A stretch of DNA of 64,000 bases, taken from positions 58,812-122,811 of the forward strand of contig JBAUMF010000093.1 in NCBI GenBank assembly GCA_049578545.1, in the 5' to 3' direction. This stretch comes from DASQBT01 sp049578545 (GTDB taxonomy: Bacteria > Pseudomonadota > Gammaproteobacteria > Burkholderiales > Thiobacillaceae). The translations under genes were made by a program, and so were the position numbers. The notes under the pieces were generated by a model, which was not told the origin of the DNA, ran no database searches, and saw only the letters and a list, made by a program, of their open reading frames with translations. Positions 45,270-53,528 of the stretch are shown here, one piece after another. Each line of letters starts with the position of its first letter. The stretch's first letter is position 1.

Positions 45270-45965
45270 ATGGACAAAGACCAATTAATTGAAATGGCAC
45301 TTGGTGCCTTTGAGGAAAGAAGGCATGAGTTTTCTATCTTTATGAACGGCGTGAGCCAATGGTTTTCGTCCCACCCAAAACTTTGCAAACCAAGTTTGCC
45401 GATCGTCCACTCTGTAAAGGCGCGCCTTAAGGACCGTGATCATTTGCGGGAGAAGATTTCTCGTAAATGGGATGAAGCTGATCCTATTAATCCAGAGAAT
45501 ATCTTCGAAAAAATCACTGATCTAGCAGGTGTGCGTGTTCTTCATTTATATCAAGATCAGTTTCCTTCTATCCATAATGAAATACTCTCAAAGGCAAACA
45601 ACCTAAAGGACTGGTATTTGCCGGAGCAGCCGAAGGCGTATACCTGGGATCCAGAGTCAAAACAGTTTTTTGAAGGACTTGGTGTCGTTGTGCAGGTCAA
45701 AGAGAGCTTTTACACAAGTGTTCATTACCTTATTCGACCCAGGGCGGATTCACCAATCTGTTGCGAGATACAAGTTCGCACACTCTTCGAGGAAATATGG
45801 GGTGAAGTGGATCATTTACTTAATTACCCCCAACCGTCTTCGAATCTCGCTTGCCGCGAGCAGCTTAGAGTCTTGGCAAAGCTTGTGGGGGCAGGCAGTA
45901 GATTGGTTGATTCCATCTTCAGAAGTTCACATGAAGATGTTGATTCCAGTAAGAAAAAAGACTGA
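45270..45965 (+). CDS. RelA/SpoT-type nucleotide synthetase, partner of the ParA-like ATPase
   Basis: 231 residues containing only a RelA/SpoT synthetase domain, without hydrolase or regulatory parts. Conserved features: VKARLKDRDHLREK, catalytic Asp84 in ITDLAGVRV, SVHYLI, catalytic Glu166 in EIQVRT, and the W..E..H helix. The Gly of the usual GYRS loop is replaced by Phe-Tyr (SFYTSVHY). Small synthetases of this kind make (p)ppGpp/(p)ppApp or, as toxins, pyrophosphorylate tRNA. A TTG at 45261 is an alternative start. It ends one base before the hsdM start codon. Possible toxin or anti-phage effector; that is inference. Confidence 0.85.
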   Translation: MDKDQLIEMALGAFEERRHEFSIFMNGVSQWFSSHPKLCKPSLPIVHSVKARLKDRDHLREKISRKWDEADPINPENIFEKITDLAGVRVLHLYQDQFPSIHNEILSKANNLKDWYLPEQPKAYTWDPESKQFFEGLGVVVQVKESFYTSVHYLIRPRADSPICCEIQVRTLFEEIWGEVDHLLNYPQPSSNLACREQLRVLAKLVGAGSRLVDSIFRSSHEDVDSSKKKD

Positions 45966-45966
45966 T

Positions 45967-47469
45967 TTGAACACCAACACTATTGTCCAAAAACTCTGGA
46001 ACTACTGCAACGTCCTGCGCGACGACGGCATGAGCTACGGCGACTACGTCGAGCAGCTCACCTATCTGCTGTTCCTGAAGATGGCTGACGAGCGCAGCCG
46101 GCCACCCTATAGCCAGAAGAGCCCGGTGCTTGCCGGCTATGACTGGCCCAGCCTGGTGAAGAAGGACGGCGACGAGCTGTTCGATCACTACCGCCACACG
46201 CTGGAGGAACTGGGCAAGCAGAAAGGCTTGCTCGGCCTGATCTTCACCAAGTCGCAGAACAAGTTCCAGGACCCGGCCAAGCTGCGGCGGCTGATCGTGG
46301 ACCTGATCGACAAGGAAACCTGGGTGTCGATGAGCGCCGACGTGAAGGGCGACGCCTACGAGGGCCTGCTGGAGAAGAACGCGCAGGACACCAAGTCGGG
46401 CGCGGGCCAGTACTTCACGCCGCGCCCGCTGATCCAGGCGATTGTCGATGCCATGGCGCCCAGGCCCGGCGAGACCATCTGCGACCCGGCCTGCGGTACC
46501 GGCGGCTTTCTGCTGGCGGCGCACGACTATGTGGTGAAGCACTACCCCAACATGACCTCGGCGGAGAAGAAGAAGCTGCGCGGGGAAAGCTTCAAGGGCT
46601 GGGAGCTGGTGCAGGCCACCGCCCGGCTGTGCGCCATGAACATGCTGCTGCACGGCATCTGCAGCCAGGAGTTCGAGCCCATTGCGGTGGGCGATTCGCT
46701 GGCCGCCGACCCCGGCGAGCGCTTCGACGTGGTGCTGACCAATCCGCCCTTCGGCAAGAAGAGCAGCACCACCATCGTGGGCGAGGAAGGCAGGGTCAGC
46801 AAGGAGCGCGACAGCGTCGAGCGCGACGACTTCTGGGCCACCACCTCCAACAAGCAGCTCAACTTCGTCCAGCATGTGAAGACCCTGCTGAAGCAGAACG
46901 GCCGCGCCGCCGTGGTGGTGCCAGACAACGTGCTGTTCGAGGGCGGGGCAGGCGAGACGATACGCAGAAAGTTATTGCACGACTGCGACGTCCACACCCT
47001 GCTGCGCCTGCCCACCGGCCTGTTCTACGCCCAGGGCGTGAAGGCGAATGTGCTGTTCTTCGACAAAAAGCCCGCCGCCGAAACCCCGTGGACCCGCAAG
47101 CTGTGGATCTACGACCTGCGCACCAACATGCACTTCACCCTCAAGACCGATCCGCTGAAGCGGGAAGACCTGGACGAGTTTGTACGGTGCTACCACCCGG
47201 AAAACCGGCATGACCGCAAAGCCACGTGGTCGGCCGACAACCCCGACGGCCGCTGGCGTGCCTATGACTATGAAGACCTGGTCAACCGCGACAAGGCCAG
47301 CCTGGACATCTTCTGGCTCAGGGATGAATCGCTGTCAGACTCCGACAACCTGCCCGCGCCAGAAGTGATTGCGGCAGAGATTGTGGAGGATCTGGAGGCG
47401 GCGCTGGAACAGTTTCGGGAGATTCTGGCCGATATAGATGGCACCTCAATAGAAGTGCAGAGTACTTGA
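45967..47469 (+). CDS. hsdM: Type I restriction-modification DNA methyltransferase subunit
   Basis: 500 residues. Motif I (DPACGTGGFLLA, about 172) binds AdoMet and motif IV NPPF (about 259) marks N6-adenine methylation. The N-terminal helical HsdM domain is present (IVQKLWNYCNVLRDDG). The start is a TTG at 45967. A paralogous remnant at 51129 has ATG at the same codon, so the native start may have been altered when the ParA-RelA/SpoT pair was inserted. An in-frame ATG 36 bp upstream at 45931 lies inside the synthetase gene. It works with HsdS to protect host DNA. Confidence 0.9.
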   Translation: MNTNTIVQKLWNYCNVLRDDGMSYGDYVEQLTYLLFLKMADERSRPPYSQKSPVLAGYDWPSLVKKDGDELFDHYRHTLEELGKQKGLLGLIFTKSQNKFQDPAKLRRLIVDLIDKETWVSMSADVKGDAYEGLLEKNAQDTKSGAGQYFTPRPLIQAIVDAMAPRPGETICDPACGTGGFLLAAHDYVVKHYPNMTSAEKKKLRGESFKGWELVQATARLCAMNMLLHGICSQEFEPIAVGDSLAADPGERFDVVLTNPPFGKKSSTTIVGEEGRVSKERDSVERDDFWATTSNKQLNFVQHVKTLLKQNGRAAVVVPDNVLFEGGAGETIRRKLLHDCDVHTLLRLPTGLFYAQGVKANVLFFDKKPAAETPWTRKLWIYDLRTNMHFTLKTDPLKREDLDEFVRCYHPENRHDRKATWSADNPDGRWRAYDYEDLVNRDKASLDIFWLRDESLSDSDNLPAPEVIAAEIVEDLEAALEQFREILADIDGTSIEVQST

Positions 47470-47484
47470 AGCCCGCCTGTCTTA

Positions 47485-48306
47485 ATGGAACTGACATACA
47501 TCCTTGTCGATTTCGAGAATGTTCAGCCGCTGGATATGGGCCTGTTAAACGGGGAACATTACCAGCTCAGAATCTTTCGCGGACCGCATCAGAAGAAGCT
47601 TGACTTCGACATCGCCGAGTCCCTTCAGCCTCACGGCAACAGGGTGCAATACATACAAAGCGATAAGCATGGGAAGAATGCGCTCGACTTCCATATCGCG
47701 TTCTATATGGGCCGCTTGATCGAGGAGCTTGAGGCAAATGGCTCCGCCGCGTGCAAGAACACACGGTTTGTGGTGATTACAAAAGATGGTGGCTTTGATG
47801 CATTGATGAGCCATGTGCAGTCGCTTGGCTATGGCGCAATCAAGGCTGCGAGCATTCGGCAGGCGCTGGGATTGGACGAGTCGGTTACTGAGGCTGGAAA
47901 TGCCATCCCTTTACCGGTATCGCAGCCTCCCAACAAGCCGCCTGCGGTCAAGAATGCAGCGCCCGTTGCCAAAGCACCGCCCGTCAAGCCGGCTACAACC
48001 CCGAAGAAGTCTGCGACAGCTCAGGCAAAACCGAGCAAGTCACCGGGAAAGAAGCCCCAGACGCCAGCCCGGACGAGTCTCGAACCAGCAGATAAAGAAA
48101 AAGTCATCGAGCATCTGCGCCTGCATCCGAAGAACCGACCGGTAAAGCGCAAGACTTTGGAAAGCCACATCACGTCTTTGGTCGGTGGCAATGTCGCCGC
48201 TAAGGCAGTGCGGGGTTTGAGTGCTGACCTGGAGAGCGAAGCGGTCATCAAATTCAGCGACAACAAGATTGTCGAGTACAAGATACCCAAGCGCAAGAAG
48301 AAGTAG
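47485..48306 (+). CDS. PIN/NYN-domain nuclease with basic C-terminal domain
   Basis: 273 residues. The N-terminal PIN-like domain (1-125) has acidic residues in LVDFENVQP, KNALDFHIAFYMGR and VVITKDGGFDAL, as in NYN/PIN_12 nucleases. A Lys/Pro/Ala-rich linker (150-195) leads to a C-terminal helical domain of about 75 residues that could bind nucleic acid. It starts 15 bp after hsdM and probably belongs to the same transcript. Predicted RNase; the target is unknown. Defence or accessory role inferred from place. Confidence 0.75.
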   Translation: MELTYILVDFENVQPLDMGLLNGEHYQLRIFRGPHQKKLDFDIAESLQPHGNRVQYIQSDKHGKNALDFHIAFYMGRLIEELEANGSAACKNTRFVVITKDGGFDALMSHVQSLGYGAIKAASIRQALGLDESVTEAGNAIPLPVSQPPNKPPAVKNAAPVAKAPPVKPATTPKKSATAQAKPSKSPGKKPQTPARTSLEPADKEKVIEHLRLHPKNRPVKRKTLESHITSLVGGNVAAKAVRGLSADLESEAVIKFSDNKIVEYKIPKRKKK

Positions 48307-48345
48307 GGGCGTTGGGGACATGAACCAGGGAATGACTGAGGCAGC

Positions 48346-49002
48346 ATGAGCATATTAATCAAACCTCCAATCAAGGTTGAAGCGCTGCGTTTGCGCGGGA
48401 AGCCGTTTGTGCACGCACTGTTTTCATTTGTGCTGCTGTGGATCGTGTCGCTTTCTGATGCCCATGCCGATCAGCGGTTTTATCGCTGTGTAGCGAACGG
48501 CAAGACCACATACACCGATAAACCCTGTGATGCTCCCACTCTCCCTGCAACTCAAGGTAACAACAGCCAACCAAATGAGAAATCTCAAGGCCATCGTGAC
48601 AACCCATCGAAGACGATTGAGCTCGATTACACAACCCCATATGGAGTTTGGCGCGGACAGGCCCAGTACCAGACTACCGAGAAGGGTCATGTGATTCAGG
48701 TAGCGCATTCAGTAGTCCCATTGATACTAGAAGTGGAACAGCTAGGACGAGTGCGTGGAGCAAGCACCGAGAACGGCTGCAAGATGCTTGGGGTGGCCTC
48801 GCCCTACATTACTCCGATGATTCTGACACTGGATGTCACCCTGTCAGGCTGCCGTTACCCTGACTACAACAGACGATATTCTGGATTTCTTACCCTCTAC
48901 AAGGCCAACAATCAAGTCAACCTGTCATTGAATTCCCACGATATGGGAACGATGACGCCCAGACCGGGGACATTCGATATCAAAGCAACCATGCGCCGGT
49001 AG
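48346..49002 (+). CDS. Secreted protein with DUF4124-like N-terminus
   Basis: 218 residues: an N-terminal hydrophobic segment (ALFSFVLLWIVSLSDAHA) as signal peptide, then YRCVANGKTTYTDKPC, the DUF4124 pattern with paired Cys. The remaining ~140 residues have no recognised domain and contain two more Cys. Likely periplasmic. GC content is lower than flanks. Confidence 0.6.
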   Translation: MSILIKPPIKVEALRLRGKPFVHALFSFVLLWIVSLSDAHADQRFYRCVANGKTTYTDKPCDAPTLPATQGNNSQPNEKSQGHRDNPSKTIELDYTTPYGVWRGQAQYQTTEKGHVIQVAHSVVPLILEVEQLGRVRGASTENGCKMLGVASPYITPMILTLDVTLSGCRYPDYNRRYSGFLTLYKANNQVNLSLNSHDMGTMTPRPGTFDIKATMRR

Positions 49003-49054
49003 ACAGCAAGGATTTCAGCCTGCAACCAATTAATTTGAGTCGCAAGGAAAACAA

Positions 49055-49891
49055 TTGGCACGCCGTAAACAAAGCCATTTCGAAGACTTGATTGAGATCT
49101 CATCCAAACTGCCATGGTGGCTTGGCCTAGGTCTCGCTCTCATAGCCTATGCCTGGCTGCACAGCATCGCCACGACCGACGTGACAGTACCTGCACAACT
49201 CGGAAAGATGGCTGAACTCGTTGGTCATACGGTGTTCAAGACATTTGCATCGATTGGCCAATACTTGTTTCCATTTGCTTTTCTGCTTGGTGCGGGGCTG
49301 TCTGCATTGAGCCGATTCAAACGTAGGGCGCTGCATGAGCAAGTCGCTCTTAGCCCGGACAGGGCTTCACTCAACACTATGAGCTGGCAGCAGTTTGAAG
49401 CTTTGGTGGGCGAAGCTTTTCGGCGCAAAGGCTACGCTGTGTCGGAGACTGGTGGCGGCGGCGCCGATGGGGGAATCGATTTGGTGCTTCGCAAGAGTAA
49501 CGAAACCTTTCTGGTTCAATGCAAACAGTGGAAAGCCTACAAGGTTGGTGTCGATGTTGTGCGCGAGCTTTATGGTGTAATGGCAGCCAAAAGTGCGACG
49601 GGTGGCTTTGTCGTCACGTCAGGAGTATTTACTGACGAGGCCAAGGCGTTTGCAACAGGCAGGAACATTGAGCTAATGGATGGCAAGGCGCTGCATGCGC
49701 TGATTCGTGGGGTGAATGTACCCGGCAAGGCCGCATCTGCAACTTCGGCTGTCGCGACAGCAAACGCACCCTCCTGCCCGGTTTGCCAAAGTGAGATGGT
49801 GAAGCGGAAAGCAAGAAAGGGAGCAAATGCGGGCAGCGAATTCTGGGGCTGCTCTCGCTACCCGGCGTGCAAAGGAACCAGACCAATCTAG
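49055..49891 (+). CDS. Membrane-anchored Mrr-type restriction endonuclease with zinc ribbon
   Basis: 278 residues from a TTG with AAGGAAA upstream (family starts MARRK). Two TM helices (about 22-40 and 60-85) are followed by an Mrr_cat domain with GADGGIDLVL and FLVQCKQWKA (the D...QxK nuclease site), then a C-terminal topoisomerase-type zinc ribbon (CPVC...CSRYPAC). The protein would hold a nuclease at the inner membrane, as in defence-associated Mrr homologues that meet incoming DNA. It follows the type I system. Confidence 0.82.
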   Translation: MARRKQSHFEDLIEISSKLPWWLGLGLALIAYAWLHSIATTDVTVPAQLGKMAELVGHTVFKTFASIGQYLFPFAFLLGAGLSALSRFKRRALHEQVALSPDRASLNTMSWQQFEALVGEAFRRKGYAVSETGGGGADGGIDLVLRKSNETFLVQCKQWKAYKVGVDVVRELYGVMAAKSATGGFVVTSGVFTDEAKAFATGRNIELMDGKALHALIRGVNVPGKAASATSAVATANAPSCPVCQSEMVKRKARKGANAGSEFWGCSRYPACKGTRPI

Positions 49892-49965
49892 CTTGAATAA
49901 GACACGAACCAGGCGCGTCAGGCTCGAATTATCTTCTGGCAAGCCATCCCTCCATATAGCCCCGC

Positions 49966-50472
49966 ATGATCCTTCACAGCTCGCAAAAACTCGCCGCCAG
50001 ACTGCCTGATGTCTCGCCAACGCCGCTTCAGGAGACCAGCCCGCTCGGCAGTTGGCATGGCCATCTGTTCAACATGGATCGACGGCAGTGCGTGATGTTT
50101 TGCCACGATATGACGCGCTACGTACTGTTTTTGCCCGGTCTGCGCAAGGAGCATTTCGCCGACTTGGGCAGCAAGGGGTTCCGCCCGCTCTATCTGGCAA
50201 CGCTCGCCATGTTTGGCTGTCCGGAAACGCAGATCAAGAAGGTGGACCTGGCCCTGGGGCCGATGCGGTTCGACACCGCCACCGACCGTTCGGTGCAGGG
50301 TTCGCTGCGCGTGGCGAAGCAGGATCTGGAGGCGTGGTTGTACCGTGTGCCCAATGTAATGGACCTGGACCCGCTGGCGATGTCCTGCCGGCTTAACGAG
50401 CGGCCGGCGACGGTTTACGGGAAGTGGGTGTGGCCGGGAAAGGCGATGCTGGAGGCCGTGACCGCGCTCTGA
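49966..50472 (+). CDS. DUF6933-type protein
   Basis: 168 residues starting MILHSSQKLAARL, then WHGHLFNMDRRQCVMFCHD and FLPGLRKEHF; this order matches the DUF6933 family as I remember it. Function unknown. Members often sit beside toxin-antitoxin or restriction genes. No strong ribosome site. Confidence 0.65.
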   Translation: MILHSSQKLAARLPDVSPTPLQETSPLGSWHGHLFNMDRRQCVMFCHDMTRYVLFLPGLRKEHFADLGSKGFRPLYLATLAMFGCPETQIKKVDLALGPMRFDTATDRSVQGSLRVAKQDLEAWLYRVPNVMDLDPLAMSCRLNERPATVYGKWVWPGKAMLEAVTAL

Positions 50473-50672
50473 TGAATAAAAATGGTTCAATTGGCCGATC
50501 GTCGCTAGAGGCCGATGCTGGAGTCGGTCGCACGGATTTGAGGGCATGAGCAAACAAGGTTTTGATTGAATCCGCTGGTGGTCGGTCTTCAGTGCTTCAA
50601 AGGTCCATGCTCGAATTGCGGCGCTTTGCACAGCCAGCCCTTGGATATATCGCCAGACCTCTTCCAATAACG

Positions 50673-50709
50673 TGCCCGAATTGGGTATCGTCATGCCCAA
50701 TATGGGTAT
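50673..50709. promoter_or_regulatory. Two tandem near-palindromic operator-like sites
   Basis: TGCCCGAATTGGGTAT (50673-50688) and TGCCCAATATGGGTAT (50694-50709) repeat with a 21-bp period, two helical turns. They overlap the start codon of the wHTH fragment. Likely an autoregulatory operator of the decayed regulator. Confidence 0.5.
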
Positions 50710-51132
50710 AAACCTTCCTGCTTTCCGCAAGCCGGCGCCACCGCCGCGCCAGACCGGCTTGGCCGATGCCTTGTTTACCGGTACGCAGCAGCGCGTGCTG
50801 GGTCTGATCTTTGGTCAGCCGGGGCGCAGCTTCTATGCCACGGAGCTGATCGGCCTGGCCGGCTCTGGCTCCGGCGCAGTGCAGCGCGAACTGGCGCTGC
50901 GCTGGCACGTCTACCGCTCTCCGGCAATCGCTACCTCGTATTCCAGTTGTTGCCGCACACGCTGGGCCTTGGCCCCGAGGTATGGCGTGTGCTATCCAAG
51001 TGCCATGACATTCGCAACCTCGGCGAGTATGAGGGCGCCTTGAATGTGGACGAGCGTATCGTGACGGACCACGTTGCTGTTCAAGCAGTGGCCGCCAAGG
51101 TGAACGCGTTGCCGCCGCCAGCAAGATCATGA
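50693..51132 (+). pseudogene. wHTH-nucleotidyltransferase / HEPN pair fused by deletion and frameshifted
   Basis: The first frame (MPNMGINLPAF, LADALFTGTQQRVLGLIFGQ, FYATELIGLAGSGSGAVQREL) is the winged-helix head of regulators that normally continue into a minimal nucleotidyltransferase. At QRELA it passes directly into LRWHVYRS, the start of the last third of a HEPN protein. A frameshift follows, after which GNRYLVFQLLPHTLGLG, RNLGEYEG and VDERIVTD continue that HEPN to a stop at 51132. So the nucleotidyltransferase domain and two thirds of the HEPN gene are gone. This MNT-HEPN pair commonly precedes hsdM. Confidence 0.7.
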
Positions 51133-51375
51133 ACACCGCAACCATCGTCCAAAAGCTCTGGAACTACTGCAACGTTCTCCGTGATGGTGCGATGTCATAC
51201 GGCGACAACGTCGAGCAACTGACCTATCTGCTGTTCCTGAAGATGGCAGACGAGTGCAGCCCGCCGCCCTCAAGACCGATCCGCTGAAGCGGAAAGACCT
51301 GGACAAGTTCGTGCAATGCTACCACCTGGATAACCGGCATGACCGAAAACCGACGTGGTTTGAAGAAAGCGCCTC
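51129..51375 (+). pseudogene. Second hsdM, internal deletion and frameshift
   Basis: The first 45 codons match the intact HsdM N-terminus almost residue for residue (NTATIVQKLWNYCNVLRDG...). At about 51268 the sequence jumps to a stretch matching HsdM near residue 395 (LKTDPLKRKDLDKF, CYHLDNRHDRKPTW) in another frame. About 350 codons are missing, including both catalytic motifs. Its ATG overlaps the stop of the HEPN remnant, preserving the old operon junction. Confidence 0.8.
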
Positions 51376-51389
51376 TCACGTTGAGACTC

Positions 51390-51515
51390 ACCTGCCCCTC
51401 ACCCTGGCCCTCTCCCCGCACCCGGGGAGAGGGGAGTGGAAGGTGGTGCTGTCCCCGCAAGCGTGGAAATGGGAATTGAGGGAGGTGCTCTCCCCGCAAG
51501 CGCGGCGAGGGGAGC
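51390..51515. repeat. Cluster of palindromic repeats, hsdR type
   Basis: At least one full copy of the GC-rich palindrome (CCCTCTCCCCGCACCCGGGGAGAGGGG, around 51409-51434), opposite to the hsdR copies, is followed by two degenerate units containing CCCCGCAAGCG at about 51453 and 51494. They sit exactly where the hsdM remnant ends. Confidence 0.65.
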
Positions 51516-51632
51516 CGATCTTATGCAGGCGTGAAAAAGGCAGCATAATGAGCGCGACTTGTTTGTCCTTGAGACCGGACCTTACTCATGGCAATCGGCA
51601 GGCGCTTTCTGCGCAGGCAACCCGGAGATCCG

Positions 51633-52250
51633 ATGTCAGAAGCAGGCGAATACGAGATCCGCTGCACGACTGAGACCCTATTGTCCTTGCGCGCCAGCGT
51701 GAGCGAATACGGCTTCGCGTATCTGGAAGACGCGCTGGGTGACGAGCTCAAGGCGGCGTTGCGTGCCGAGGCGGTGGCCGGGAGCGACAGCGCACGCAGC
51801 GCTATTGAGAGCGACACCATCCCCTATAAAGCCCGTATCGCTGAACTCGGCGACGACGCACTGTCGTTCCTCACGAGCCCATCGATCGTGCAGCTGTTTC
51901 AGGCAATGTTCGAGGAACCCCTGGTACTGTCGAAGGACGCCAGTTGCTACACGTTCTATGGACCGGGCGACTTTCTCAGCCTGCATCGTGACCGCCCCGT
52001 CGAATGCGTAGCTACGCTAATCGCCTACCTCGTTGCCGCCAGCCCGGATCCGCAATCCCCCCAGACGGGACTGTCGCTCCGGGTCTTCGGTGAGCAAAGC
52101 GAAAAGGCGGCAGAGCCGCGCCTGGTGATTCCGACGCGCATCGGCACCCTGGTCGTCGGTCGCGGGTCCCGTTTCTGGCATGAGCGTCCGCCGCTGCAAC
52201 CGGGTGAACACGTGATCGCACTTACGGCGTGCTTCGCCGCCGCAAGTTGA
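51633..52250 (+). CDS. 2OG-Fe(II) oxygenase, probable RiPP tailoring enzyme
   Basis: 205 residues from ATG 51633 with GGAG upstream; the frame to 51588 is rejected. The iron triad is visible: H and D in FLSLHRDRP and the distal His in SRFWHERPPL. CYTFYGPGDFLSLH and GTLVVGRGSRF match small prolyl-hydroxylase-type folds. It converges on the amidinotransferase gene. The gene set radical SAM/SPASM plus 2OG oxygenase recalls cyclophane RiPP clusters, so a peptide-hydroxylating role is plausible but inferred. Confidence 0.75.
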   Translation: MSEAGEYEIRCTTETLLSLRASVSEYGFAYLEDALGDELKAALRAEAVAGSDSARSAIESDTIPYKARIAELGDDALSFLTSPSIVQLFQAMFEEPLVLSKDASCYTFYGPGDFLSLHRDRPVECVATLIAYLVAASPDPQSPQTGLSLRVFGEQSEKAAEPRLVIPTRIGTLVVGRGSRFWHERPPLQPGEHVIALTACFAAAS

Positions 52251-52345
52251 CATTACCCGGCCTGGGGTTGCGCGGCGCGGTACCGAATCTGCTGAGCGAC
52301 CCAGCCACTAGTGCCGGTCGGTCCTAAAGCAGGGCATGAACACAT

Positions 52346-53440
52346 CTAGTCGAGGAAGCGTTCACATTCCCCCCGTCGCCGCACGTCAAGGGTGACGCAG
52401 TGAAATGCCCCACCCAGCACGCGTCCATGCCGAAAGCTTACGGGAATCGGCGTAAATCCATGCCGCTCCAGAAGCTTGATCACACCCTTGGCAGCCTTGT
52501 TTACGATCACCCTGTCTTCATCAATTGACAGGACGTTGATGTCTATTGCAATGCTGGCGAGGGAGATGTTTTCATACTCGTAGGCCTCGGCACTGAGCTC
52601 ATTCGCGGTGACAGGAATGATATCCCACTTGCGCAATGCCTCCGGAAGCATGTCCGGCGACGTTATCATGCGCGCATCAATGAGAAGCTTGCCCGGCCGC
52701 AGCGGAACCAGGCGGCCATCAATGTGCGAGTCCGTGATGCAGATCTCATGAACGCGTGCATCCGGCAACACGCTCCTGAGCCAGGAGCATGCAAGTCGAT
52801 GATTTTCATTTGAAACGTTGATTACGATGTCCTGGCCGAATCGCATGCACTGTGCAGCGTCAAGCATCATCTCGAAGCCGATGTCAAACGGCGTCGGATT
52901 CTTCTCGAACTCGCGTCCCGGGCTTACCCGTTGAACATAGGAGTAATCAAACGACATGTCGGTCATCATCGGCCGCGGCGCTGAAATCCAGACCGCACCG
53001 TCGCGCATGTATTCATAGAAAAGCGGCTTCAGAAAGTCGTTCTCGTAGGCACGGGTGCGGACCAGGGGCGGTGTTTCGATGATCCTGTTCCCGTAAATCA
53101 GCGTCTGGTCGCGGATGTTGAGCGGCGGGGTCAGATAGCCTCTGAATCCGTAGGGGGTTGTGAACATGGCGGGCTCCGCCTTCATCGGAGCCGGACGGCG
53201 GACGACAACGCCTTCCTTGCGCAGGACATCGGCCAACTCCTCCAGGTCTTCCTCTCCCTCTTCCACAAAGCGGTTGGGGAGCGTGAATTCCTTGTTGGCA
53301 AATATATAGTTGGTATGCAGATTGTCGTTGAAGAAAAGCTTGAACGACACGTCGAAAGCCGGTGTTCTGACCTGGAAAATGCGACCGACAACGACCTCTT
53401 CGAGAGGCTGCCACTCAGTGAATGAACGCACAACCGTCAC
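52346..53440 (-). CDS. Arginine amidinotransferase-like enzyme (GATM family) in a RiPP cluster
   Basis: 364 residues. The catalytic Cys is in GGAFHCVTLDVRR near the C-terminus, the catalytic His in DSHIDGRLVPLRPG, and the N-terminal PLEEVVVGR and FVEEGEEDLEEL resemble glycine/inosamine amidinotransferases. Family members move an amidino group from arginine to an amine acceptor. GTG at 53440 is chosen because AAGGGGGG precedes it; an upstream GTG at 53464 is possible. It lies 88 bp after the radical SAM gene in the same orientation. An acceptor on the modified peptide, or a free amine, is inferred. Confidence 0.82.
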   Translation of the reverse strand: MTVVRSFTEWQPLEEVVVGRIFQVRTPAFDVSFKLFFNDNLHTNYIFANKEFTLPNRFVEEGEEDLEELADVLRKEGVVVRRPAPMKAEPAMFTTPYGFRGYLTPPLNIRDQTLIYGNRIIETPPLVRTRAYENDFLKPLFYEYMRDGAVWISAPRPMMTDMSFDYSYVQRVSPGREFEKNPTPFDIGFEMMLDAAQCMRFGQDIVINVSNENHRLACSWLRSVLPDARVHEICITDSHIDGRLVPLRPGKLLIDARMITSPDMLPEALRKWDIIPVTANELSAEAYEYENISLASIAIDINVLSIDEDRVIVNKAAKGVIKLLERHGFTPIPVSFRHGRVLGGAFHCVTLDVRRRGECERFLD

Positions 53441-53528
53441 GATGTGTCCCCCCTTGATTGCCACTTCGCTGCTGCGAGGTCAAAGAAGCTTCGAACTGGA
53501 TTGGGCCCCTGTTCGACGCTGGATTCTG

